From Pseudomonas taiwanensis DSM 21245 (GTDB taxonomy: Bacteria > Pseudomonadota > Gammaproteobacteria > Pseudomonadales > Pseudomonadaceae): a DNA stretch of 64,000 nucleotides. The stretch is taken from positions 1-64,000 of the forward strand of contig NZ_AUEC01000029.1 in NCBI RefSeq assembly GCF_000425785.1, in the 5' to 3' direction. Below, one piece after another: positions 1 to 8,746 of this stretch. Each line of letters opens with the position of its first letter. The first letter of the stretch is position 1. The translations under genes were made by a program, and so were the position numbers. The notes beneath the pieces are model-generated. The model made no database searches and had not been told where the DNA came from. It saw nothing but the letters and a program-made list of their open reading frames with translations.

Positions 1-240
1 TGCGGCCCAGGAGGGGCCGTTCAGCGCGGTCCTCCCGGAGCAAGGCCGGAGTGAGGGAACCCCGGAGCGCAGCGTAGGGGCCGGATGATAGGAGCCAGAC
101 TTTTTTGGTTACTTTTGGGGCGTCTGCCAAAAAGTGACCCGCTGTAAGAGCGGAAAGGTGATTGAGCGTCACCTTGGCAAATGGAAGTGCTCACGCATCC
201 AGAAACCAAAACTTCAAAGCACAGATTTAAGGGCGGCATT
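1..240. repeat. probable dispersed non-coding repeat of Pseudomonas genomes
   Basis: No convincing coding frame is present. The segment has alternating GC-rich inverted pieces, a T-rich stretch near 100-120 and a complementary AAAAAGTGACC-like stretch near 129-140. I remember this style of sequence recurring between genes in fluorescent pseudomonads, where it often gives spurious ORF calls. Copy number cannot be judged from one copy in this window. Confidence 0.4.
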
Positions 241-535
241 CAACTAACGTGATCACTCACCTTTTCGCCCCACTCCTATATATCCGCCCCCTACAGGATC
301 ACCTCGCCAATGTCTTGCTCCCGAAAACCCAAGCTCGACCTAATGACCCAATTGGCGATACCTGAACGACCGCGTACCCCCGAAGCAAAAGCAACACACA
401 ACGAGCACGACTGACTTTTCGAGAATTTTACCCACCGCCATTGGTCGCCACCCCCCCGGATAGATTAAAGTATCACCCCCTGCCCCAGGCACCCGCTCAC
501 AGCGCGCCCGGGCCCAATCCCAGGAACCGTCGCCG
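241..535. other. leader region of the bat operon, no gene seen
   Basis: This stretch upstream of the MoxR gene contains no supported ORF. A weak sigma70-like pair (TTGGTC near 441 and TAAAGT near 466, spacing about 19) could serve the operon but is far from consensus. There is no recognisable operator or terminator. Confidence 0.35.
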
Positions 536-1495
<960 letters not shown>

Positions 1496-1499
1496 CCCC

Positions 1500-2444
1500 A
1501 TGCCCACCACTCAGCTGGCCGAGCCCGGCATCCGCATTGGCCTAGCCGAGCTGATCGACATGCGCCACCGAGTACGCGAGATCCAGCTGTTCTCGCGCCC
1601 CGGCCAGCGCAGCCCACTGGTCGGCCTGCACCACTCCAAACTGCGTGGGCGCGGGGTGGACTTCGACCAGGTGCGCGTGTACCAGGCCGGCGACGACGTG
1701 CGCAACATCGACTGGCGCGTCACCGCACGCACGCAGGAGCCACACACCAAACTCTTCCATGAAGAACGCGAACGGCCAATCTTCATCCTCGTCGAACAAA
1801 GCCAGCGGCTGTTCTTCGGCTCGGGGCTGATGTTCAAATCGGTCTTGGCCGCCCAGGCCGCGGCGTTGTTCGGCTGGGCCGCGTTGGGCCATAACGACCG
1901 CATCGGTGGGCTGGTGTTCGGTGACAACGAACACCACGAAGTCAAACCCCGACGCAGCAAGCAAAGCCTGCTGCAACTGCTCAACCGTCTGGCCAAGGTC
2001 AACCAGTCCCTGCACACCGAAGCCGTGCCCCAGGCCGACAACCTCGGCCTTGCCCTGCGCCGGGCCCGCGAGGTGCTGCGTCCCGGTAGCCTAGCCATCG
2101 TCATCTGCGACGAACGCTCGCTGACCGACCAGGCCGAACAGCACCTGGCCATGCTTTCGCGCCATTGCGACCTGCTGCTGCTTCCAGTGTCCGATCCGCT
2201 CGACCACGCCCTGCCCGCCGCCGGGCTCCTGCGCTTCGCCCAGCGCAGCGCGCAGCTGGAACTCGACACCCTCGACGCCAACCTGCGCCAGGCCTACCGA
2301 CAGCAAGCCGAAGCCCGAGTCGAGCGTTGGGAGCTCATGACGCAAAAATTGCGCGTCCTGATGATGCCGCTGAGCACTCAGAGCGAAATGATCGAACAGT
2401 TGCGCGAGTACCTGAATGCTCAGCGCCCTGGGAGCGGCAAATGA
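1500..2444 (+). CDS. DUF58 domain protein of the bat operon
   Basis: A 314-residue cytoplasmic protein with the DUF58 signature around YQAGDDVRNIDWRVTART, followed by a degenerate VWA-like segment (FILVEQSQRLFFGSG) in place of a clean DxSxS metal site. DUF58 proteins almost always sit directly after a MoxR ATPase, as here, and are thought to work with it. The stop overlaps the next start as ATGA, which indicates translational coupling. Molecular function is not established for the family. Confidence 0.88.
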   Translation: MPTTQLAEPGIRIGLAELIDMRHRVREIQLFSRPGQRSPLVGLHHSKLRGRGVDFDQVRVYQAGDDVRNIDWRVTARTQEPHTKLFHEERERPIFILVEQSQRLFFGSGLMFKSVLAAQAAALFGWAALGHNDRIGGLVFGDNEHHEVKPRRSKQSLLQLLNRLAKVNQSLHTEAVPQADNLGLALRRAREVLRPGSLAIVICDERSLTDQAEQHLAMLSRHCDLLLLPVSDPLDHALPAAGLLRFAQRSAQLELDTLDANLRQAYRQQAEARVERWELMTQKLRVLMMPLSTQSEMIEQLREYLNAQRPGSGK

Positions 2445-2935
2445 ACCCGTTGGACCAACTGCAGCCTTTGATCGCGCCGCAGGCGATCGGCGTGTGGCCG
2501 CCCGCGCCAGGCTGGTGGTTGTTGCTCGCGATACTGCCGCTGCTCGCGTGGGCCATTTGGCGCCTGCGCCGCTGGCGCCCCGGCAAGCGTCCCATCGTGC
2601 GCGCCGAACAACCACTCGACCCGGTGCGTGTCGAGGCCCTGGCCGAACTGGCTCGCCTGCCGCGCCCCTACGACGGCGCCCCCGCAGGTGCCTGGCTGCA
2701 ACAGATCAATGCCCTGCTCAAACGTTTGTGCCGCAACCACTACCCCGGCGCCAATAGCCATACCCTCAACGGGCGCCAATGGCTGGCTTTCCTCGACAAC
2801 CGCTGCCCAGCCGCAGGCCTTACCCGCTGGATGGTGCTAGTCGAAGGCGCCTACAAACCCGAGTGCAAGCTCGACGACAAAGCCATCGCCGGGCTCAGCC
2901 AGGCGGTCGAAACCTGGATCCGCAAGCATGTTTGA
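2441..2935 (+). CDS. DUF4381 single-span membrane protein
   Basis: A 164-residue protein. The start at 2441 overlaps the DUF58 stop; a longer upstream reading frame exists but would run deep into the DUF58 gene. There is one membrane span (residues about 20-36), then a basic RRWRPGKR stop-transfer and a cytoplasmic helical domain containing NALLKRLCRNHYP. This matches DUF4381 proteins found between DUF58 and VWA genes in proteobacterial bat clusters. Its stop overlaps the next start. Function unknown; probably a membrane partner in the MoxR-VWA complex. Confidence 0.8.
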   Translation: MNPLDQLQPLIAPQAIGVWPPAPGWWLLLAILPLLAWAIWRLRRWRPGKRPIVRAEQPLDPVRVEALAELARLPRPYDGAPAGAWLQQINALLKRLCRNHYPGANSHTLNGRQWLAFLDNRCPAAGLTRWMVLVEGAYKPECKLDDKAIAGLSQAVETWIRKHV

Positions 2936-4004
2936 GCTGGCCTGGCCGTGGATCTTCACGCTGCTGCCGTTGCCGTGGTTGGCGCGTCTGCTGCTGCCCG
3001 CCGCCGACAGCGGCGAGCCGGTGCTGAAGGTGGGCTTTCTCGATGAACTGGAAGGACTGGCCGGGCGCCGGGCGCGCCTGAACCTGCCAACCTGGCGGCA
3101 ACAGGCGCCCTATGTCGTGATCTGGCTCCTGCTACTGTTCGCCGCCGCGCGCCCACAATGGCTTGGCGACCCGGTGCCGGTGGCGGCCAGTGGTCGTGAC
3201 CTGCTGGTCGCCGTGGATGTCTCCGGCTCCATGGACTTCCCCGACATGCAATGGAAGGACGAGGACATCAGCCGCCTGGACCTGGTCAAGGCACTGCTTG
3301 GCGACTTCCTTCAGGACCGCGAGGGTGACCGGGTCGGCTTGATCCTGTTCGGCAGCCAGGCCTACCTGCAGGCCCCCCTCACCTTCGATCGGCGCACGGT
3401 GCGTACTTTCCTCGACGAAGCGCAAATCGGCATCGCCGGCAAGAACACAGCCATCGGCGACGCCATTGGCCTGGCGGTCAAGCGCCTGCGCGAGCGTCCG
3501 GCGCAGAGCCGGGTCCTGGTGCTGATCACCGACGGTGCCAACAACGGCGGGCAGATCCACCCATTGACCGCGGCACGCTTGGCAGCCCAGGAGGGCGTAC
3601 GCATCTACACCATCGGTATCGGCGCGAACCCCGAGGCCAGCGGAACCCCTGGCCTGCTCGGCCTGAACCCGAGCCTGGACCTGGACGAGGCCTCGCTGAA
3701 GGAGATTGCCGAGATCACTCACGGCACCTACTTCCGTGCCCACGACGGCGCCGAACTGGACGCCATCGGCGACACCCTCGATCAACTGGAGCCCGTGGCC
3801 CAGCAACCGACCCAGGCACGCACGGCCAAAGACTTGTACGCCTGGCCGCTGGCCCTTGCGTTGTTGCTGAGCGTACTGCTGGTGGTTGCCGTGCAATGGC
3901 CGGACAACCGACTGCAGCGCCTGCTGCGCAAGCCTCGGTTCCTGCAGCCTCACCCGGAATGGCGCCAACGCCTGAAGCGCCTGCGCCTGAGGAGACGGCG
4001 ATGA
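2928..4004 (+). CDS. BatA-like VWA-domain membrane protein
   Basis: A 358-residue protein with N-terminal membrane segments (about 4-24 and 61-74), a von Willebrand A domain and a C-terminal span (about 303-325) followed by a very basic tail. The metal-ion-dependent adhesion site is intact: D97-V-S-G-S101, a threonine in the FDRRTVRTF region, and D in LITDGANNGG. The VWA domain should face the periplasm or membrane surface. It overlaps the preceding gene by 8 bp and the next by ATGA. It is the only clearly metal-competent VWA protein of the operon. Confidence 0.88.
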   Translation: MFELAWPWIFTLLPLPWLARLLLPAADSGEPVLKVGFLDELEGLAGRRARLNLPTWRQQAPYVVIWLLLLFAAARPQWLGDPVPVAASGRDLLVAVDVSGSMDFPDMQWKDEDISRLDLVKALLGDFLQDREGDRVGLILFGSQAYLQAPLTFDRRTVRTFLDEAQIGIAGKNTAIGDAIGLAVKRLRERPAQSRVLVLITDGANNGGQIHPLTAARLAAQEGVRIYTIGIGANPEASGTPGLLGLNPSLDLDEASLKEIAEITHGTYFRAHDGAELDAIGDTLDQLEPVAQQPTQARTAKDLYAWPLALALLLSVLLVVAVQWPDNRLQRLLRKPRFLQPHPEWRQRLKRLRLRRRR

Positions 4005-5716
4005 TCGACCTTTGGCCACAATGGCTGCGCCCCCTCTGGCTGCTGGTACTGCCGCTACTCGGCTGGCTGATCTTCAAACTGTGGCACCGACGCAAACGCG
4101 CCGGGCGCTGGCAGATGATCTTGCCGCCCGCTTTCCATCCAGTGCTGCTAGGGGGCGGCACTGGCAGCACCAGCAAACTGCCATGGGTGGCCTTGGGGCT
4201 GGCCTGGTTCCTGGTGGTGCTGGCCTTGCTCGGGCCCAGCTGGCAGCGCGTGGAAGAAACCCGCCAGCGCCCCGCCGACCCATTGGTGATCCTGCTCGAA
4301 CTGACTCCGCAGATGCTTGCCGAAGACAGCCCGCCCAACCGCCTGGAACACGCCCGGCGCAAAGTGCTCGACCTGCTCGAACACCGTCGCGACAGCCAGA
4401 CCGCCCTCGTCGTCTACGCCGGCAGCGCGCACACGCTGGTCCCGCTATCCGACGACCTGGGCACGACACGCAACCTGCTCGAAGCCATCGACCCGTCGAT
4501 CATGCCGCAGGCAGGCCAGCGTGCCGACCTGGCCGTACAAAAAGGCCTGTCGCTGCTGGCTCAAAGTGGCCTGGGCCAGGGTCGGCTGTTGCTGATTGGC
4601 TCGGCGCTTAGCGAACAGGAACGCCAGGGCATCATTCATGCCTTGGGCCGTCAGGGGCCGAGCCTGCTGATGCTGGGCATCGGCAGCAGTCAAGGCGCAC
4701 CGGTGCGCCAGGCCAATGGCGAGTTCCTCAAGGACGATCAGGGCGGCATCCTGCTGCCGCGCCTGGACAGCGCCAGCCTCAAGGCCTTCATCAGCAGTAC
4801 CGGCGGGCGCTATCGCCACGCCCGCATCGACGATCTGGACCTGCGTGGCCTGGGCTTGTTCGACAACCCCCGCGCCCTGCGCAACGACGGTCAAAGCGTG
4901 CAACTGGACAGTTGGGCCGACCAGGGTTACTGGCTGTTGCTCCCACTGTTGCTGTTGGCAGCCTGTGCCGGCCGGCGCGGCTGGCTGTTCTGCCTGCCAC
5001 TGCTGCTGGCCGTGCCGCAGCCCAGCCAGGCCTTCGAGTTCAACGACCTGTGGCTGCGCCCCGACCAGCAAGGTCAACGCCTGCTCGAACAAAACCGCCC
5101 GGCCGAGGCCGCGCATCACTTCCAGGACCCACAGTGGCGTGGCATGGCGCTCTACCAGGCCGGCGACTTCGCGGGCGCCGCCCAGGCCTTCGCACAGAGC
5201 AACACTGCCGCGGCCCACTACAATCGAGGCAATGCCCTGGCCCGTAGCGGCGAGCTGGAAGCTGCCCTGGATGCCTACGAGCAGGCCCTGGAGCGACAGC
5301 CCGACCTCAAGGCGGCGCTGGACAACCAGGCGCTGGTCCAGCAACTGCTGCTGCAACGCGAAGCCAAGGGCGAGGAACCACAAGCCGACAACGATGCCCA
5401 AGGCACTCCCGGCAGCGACACCGAGGGCAACAGTAGCTCGGCCAGCAACCCGGCCCAGGGCACACCCGGCAACAGCGAACAGGCCGCCGAGGCACCCGGC
5501 GAGAGTAGTCAGAACGGTCAGACACCGCCCAGCACCCAGGGCGGTGACGACGACAGCGTTACCCAGGCGCCGCAACGCCCGGTGTCGACCAGCCTTGACG
5601 CAGAGCAACGCCAGGCCCTGGAACAATGGCTGCGAGAGATCCCCGACAACCCGGCGGAACTGCTGCGGCGCAAATTCTGGTATGAACAGCAATTGCATCA
5701 GGAAAATCCACGATGA
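4001..5716 (+). CDS. BatB/BatC-type fusion: VWA domain plus TPR
   Basis: A 571-residue protein. I chose the start at 4001, overlapping the stop of the BatA-like gene; longer reading would enter that gene. There are two N-terminal spans (about 11-26, 62-78), a VWA domain, two further hydrophobic segments (about 305-345), then TPR units (RPAEAAHHFQ, HYNRGNALARSGELEAALDA) and a low-complexity Gly/Ser/Gln/Asp tail. The MIDAS is degenerate: DxSxS reads E100-L-T-P-Q104 and the TDG motif reads IGSA, so metal-dependent binding is unlikely. The gene combines what other bacteria encode as separate BatB and BatC. Confidence 0.82.
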   Translation: MIDLWPQWLRPLWLLVLPLLGWLIFKLWHRRKRAGRWQMILPPAFHPVLLGGGTGSTSKLPWVALGLAWFLVVLALLGPSWQRVEETRQRPADPLVILLELTPQMLAEDSPPNRLEHARRKVLDLLEHRRDSQTALVVYAGSAHTLVPLSDDLGTTRNLLEAIDPSIMPQAGQRADLAVQKGLSLLAQSGLGQGRLLLIGSALSEQERQGIIHALGRQGPSLLMLGIGSSQGAPVRQANGEFLKDDQGGILLPRLDSASLKAFISSTGGRYRHARIDDLDLRGLGLFDNPRALRNDGQSVQLDSWADQGYWLLLPLLLLAACAGRRGWLFCLPLLLAVPQPSQAFEFNDLWLRPDQQGQRLLEQNRPAEAAHHFQDPQWRGMALYQAGDFAGAAQAFAQSNTAAAHYNRGNALARSGELEAALDAYEQALERQPDLKAALDNQALVQQLLLQREAKGEEPQADNDAQGTPGSDTEGNSSSASNPAQGTPGNSEQAAEAPGESSQNGQTPPSTQGGDDDSVTQAPQRPVSTSLDAEQRQALEQWLREIPDNPAELLRRKFWYEQQLHQENPR

Positions 5717-7338
5717 GTCGCTTCGGCGTCTTTCTCCTTTGTCTGCTGTGGGCCCTGGTGGCCCAGGCCCAACCCAGCCTGCAGGCCAGCGTCGACCGCA
5801 CTCGCCTGGAAGCCGGCGAAACCCTGGAACTGACCCTTGAAAGCCAGGATGTGACCCAGTTCGGCAAGCCTGACCTGCGTGCGCTGGAGGGCGATTTCGA
5901 AGTGCGTGGCACGCGCCAGTTGAACAGCCTGCACACCCTCGACGGCGAAACCCGTGCCAGCACCCGCTGGATCATCACACTGCTGCCACGCCGCAGCGGC
6001 AGCCTGGTCATCCCCGAACTGCAACTGGGCCAATCACGTAGCCAGACCATCGAGCTTCAGGTGGTGCAGGCCGACGCCAGCCGGACGGACAGCGCGGCCC
6101 AGGTATTCGTCGAAGCCAGCCTCGACAGCAGCGATGTCTACGTCCAGGCGCAGGCCGTGCTGACCGTGCGCATCTATCACTCGGTATCGCTGTACGACGA
6201 CAGCAGCTTGAGCCCCCTGCAACTGGAGAGCGCCAAGGTCGAGCAACTGGGTGAGTCGCGCACCTACGAGAAGGACATCAACGGCATTCGTCATGGCGTG
6301 ATCGAAACCCGTTACGCTCTGTACCCGCAGCAAAGCGGCACCGTGGACATTCCACCGCTGACCTTCACCGCCACCGCCGCCGACAATGGCCAGCAACCGG
6401 CTGGTAGCGCACGGGTCGGCCGCCAGCTGCAGGTCAGCTCGCTGCCGCTGCGCCTGAACGTGCGCCCGATTCCCACCGCCTGGCCTGCCGATACGCCTTG
6501 GCTGCCCGCCCGCAGCCTGAGCCTGGAAGAACACTGGAACCCTGACCCTGCGCAACAGAAGGTGCAGATCGGCGACTCGCTGACCCGCAACATCACCCTA
6601 CGCGCCGAGGGCCTCTCAAGCACTCAGTTGCCGCCACTGCCAGCCACTGAAATCACCGGCTTGCGTCGCTATCCCGACCAACCGTTGCTGCGTAATGAAA
6701 TCAACGAACGTGGCATGACCGCCAACCGCGAGGAACGCGAGGCACTGGTCCCAATCCACAGCGGCCAGCTGGCACTGCCGGCGCTGGAGGTCACTTGGTG
6801 GAACACCCGCGAAGACCATCTAGAGCACTCAAGCCTACCCGCTCGCAACCTCGATGTGCAGGACAACCCGGCACTGAGCGCCGAAACACCGGTGGGCGAC
6901 ACCCGCAGCGGCAGCACGCTGCTCTGGCCCTGGCAGCTGGCCACCTTGATACTGGCCCTCACCACGGTACTGGGCTTCGCCCTCTGGTGGCGGGCACGCT
7001 CCCAACCAGCGGTGTTGCGTGCGGCGCAGAATGGTCCGAGCCCCCGCACCTTGATGGACGACATCAAGCGAGCCTGCCAGGCCAACGACCCGCAGGCCAC
7101 GCGCCAGGCGCTCGATGCCTGGGCACGCCAGCAACCGGAAACCCTGGCCGACATGGCCGCTCGGTTCGTGCCCTTGTCCGATGCACTGGACAGCCTGAAC
7201 GGGGCTCTCTACAGCGAAAGCGGACAGTATTGGCATGGCGATGAATTGTGGCGCGCCATCGGCACCATTCCGCCGGCCGAACAGGTGTTGCCACCCGCTG
7301 GAGAGACAGGAAGCCTGCCGCCACTGTATCCCAAGTGA
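5713..7338 (+). CDS. BatD-like protein
   Basis: A 541-residue exported protein: signal peptide ending near AQA-QP (residue about 20), several beta-rich Ig-like modules typical of BatD, and a C-terminal span around residues 404-424 followed by a short cytoplasmic domain. BatD (oxygen tolerance protein) closes bat operons. Its ATG overlaps the TPR-fusion stop by 4 bp, so all six genes are likely one transcript. A strong 28-bp palindrome follows 40 bp after the stop. Confidence 0.85.
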   Translation: MSRFGVFLLCLLWALVAQAQPSLQASVDRTRLEAGETLELTLESQDVTQFGKPDLRALEGDFEVRGTRQLNSLHTLDGETRASTRWIITLLPRRSGSLVIPELQLGQSRSQTIELQVVQADASRTDSAAQVFVEASLDSSDVYVQAQAVLTVRIYHSVSLYDDSSLSPLQLESAKVEQLGESRTYEKDINGIRHGVIETRYALYPQQSGTVDIPPLTFTATAADNGQQPAGSARVGRQLQVSSLPLRLNVRPIPTAWPADTPWLPARSLSLEEHWNPDPAQQKVQIGDSLTRNITLRAEGLSSTQLPPLPATEITGLRRYPDQPLLRNEINERGMTANREEREALVPIHSGQLALPALEVTWWNTREDHLEHSSLPARNLDVQDNPALSAETPVGDTRSGSTLLWPWQLATLILALTTVLGFALWWRARSQPAVLRAAQNGPSPRTLMDDIKRACQANDPQATRQALDAWARQQPETLADMAARFVPLSDALDSLNGALYSESGQYWHGDELWRAIGTIPPAEQVLPPAGETGSLPPLYPK

Positions 7339-7377
7339 GGGGCTGGGGTGCCTGCCTTCAGTGCGCGGCGTCCTGGA

Positions 7378-7405
7378 GATCGAGCGCCGCGCGCGGGGCT
7401 CGATC
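7378..7405. repeat. 28-bp palindrome between bat operon and sbcD
   Basis: Arms GATCGAGC (7378-7385) and GCTCGATC (7398-7405) are perfectly complementary and enclose CCGCGCGCGG, itself a palindrome; only one G-G mismatch interrupts the stem. No T run follows, so it is not a classical intrinsic terminator, though it may still stop or stabilise the bat transcript. Confidence 0.75.
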
Positions 7406-7507
7406 CAACCGACACGGAACACCGCACGACAAACACCACGCCCCCCTGCTTGGGTTACCATACCGCCCTTTCCCTCGCTTGCCCGACTCGACACCAACAG
7501 GTCATCC

Positions 7508-8746
7508 ATGCGTCTGTTTCACACCTCCGACTGGCACCTGGGCCAAAGCCTGCACGGCCAGGAACGCGACTTCGAACACGCCTGCTTCCTCGACTGGCTG
7601 CTGGGCCAACTACGGCTGCGCCAACCCGATGCGCTGCTGATCGCTGGCGATATCTTCGACACGGTCAACCCACCGGTCAAAGCCCAGGAGCGCCTTTACG
7701 ACTTCATCGTCCAGGCCCATGAACAGCTGCCGAAGCTGGACATCGTGATGATCGCCGGCAACCACGATTCCGGCTCGCGGATCGAACTGCCCGCCGCGCT
7801 GATGCGGCGCCTGCGCACCCATCCCCTGGGCCGCGTGCACTGGCTCGACGAAGGCCAGTTGGATGCCGAGCGCCTGCTCATTCCGCTCACCAACGCCCGC
7901 GGCAAGGTCTGCGCTTGGTGCCTGGCCCTGCCCTTCCTGCGTCCGGCGGAAGTCACTGGCCCGCAGCTGGGTGACGATTACCTGCAAGGTATCCACCAGG
8001 TACACCAGCAACTGATCGGCGCAGCGCAGCAAAAACGCAAGAAAGACCAGGCGCTGATTGCCATCAGCCATGCACACATGGCCGGCGGCTCAGTCTCGGA
8101 AGACTCCGAGCGGAGCCTGATCATCGGTAATGCCGAAGCCTTGCCGGCCAAGCTCTTCGACAAAGCCATCAGCTACGTCGCCCTGGGCCACCTGCACAAG
8201 CCGCAGAAGGTCAACCGCGAGAACCGCATCCGCTACAGCGGCTCGCCGATCCCGCTGTCGTTCGCCGAGATCAACTACCCCCACCAGGTACTGGAGGTGG
8301 AGCTGGAAGGCACCGAGCTGATCAGCGTCGAAGCGCGCCCGGTGCCGCGCGCCGTGGCACTGCAGCGCCTGGGCCCCGCGCCGCTGGGTGAAGTGCTCCA
8401 GCAGCTCGCCGACTTGCCGATGATCGACTTGCTCGAAGACCCCAACCGCCAGCCCTGGCTGGAAGTGCGCGTACGCCTGGACGAACCGCAGCCCGACCTG
8501 CGCCAGCAAATCGAGCAGGCCCTGCATGGCAAGGCCGTGCGCCTGGTGCGCATCAGCGCCGAATACGCCGGCCGTGGCGAACAGCAGGACGATGACCAGG
8601 CCTTCGTGGAACTGGCGCAGATGACGCCGCAAGACCTGTTCAGCCGCGCCTGGGAGCAGGCCTACGGCAGCCCGGTGGACGAGCAGGCCCTGTCCGACTT
8701 CGCCCTGTTGCTGCAGGACGTACAGCTCGAAGAGGAACTGCCATGA
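7508..8746 (+). CDS. sbcD: exonuclease SbcD, Mre11-type nuclease subunit
   Basis: A 412-residue nuclease subunit of SbcCD. I chose the start MRLFHTSDWHLGQ at 7508 because it places the first phosphoesterase motif at the N-terminus as in the family; the frame stays open upstream without homology. Metal-binding motifs are DWHLG, GDIFD, GNHD and GHLHKPQ. The SbcCD complex opens DNA hairpins and trims double-strand ends in an ATP-dependent way. The stop overlaps the sbcC start (ATGA), so the two subunits are coupled. Confidence 0.96.
   Translation: MRLFHTSDWHLGQSLHGQERDFEHACFLDWLLGQLRLRQPDALLIAGDIFDTVNPPVKAQERLYDFIVQAHEQLPKLDIVMIAGNHDSGSRIELPAALMRRLRTHPLGRVHWLDEGQLDAERLLIPLTNARGKVCAWCLALPFLRPAEVTGPQLGDDYLQGIHQVHQQLIGAAQQKRKKDQALIAISHAHMAGGSVSEDSERSLIIGNAEALPAKLFDKAISYVALGHLHKPQKVNRENRIRYSGSPIPLSFAEINYPHQVLEVELEGTELISVEARPVPRAVALQRLGPAPLGEVLQQLADLPMIDLLEDPNRQPWLEVRVRLDEPQPDLRQQIEQALHGKAVRLVRISAEYAGRGEQQDDDQAFVELAQMTPQDLFSRAWEQAYGSPVDEQALSDFALLLQDVQLEEELP

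Noticed and set aside
4445-5698. A 417-codon minus-strand frame across the VWA-TPR gene
   Set aside because: It is antisense to a well-supported gene in a high-GC genome where long antisense frames are common; the translation has no domain character.
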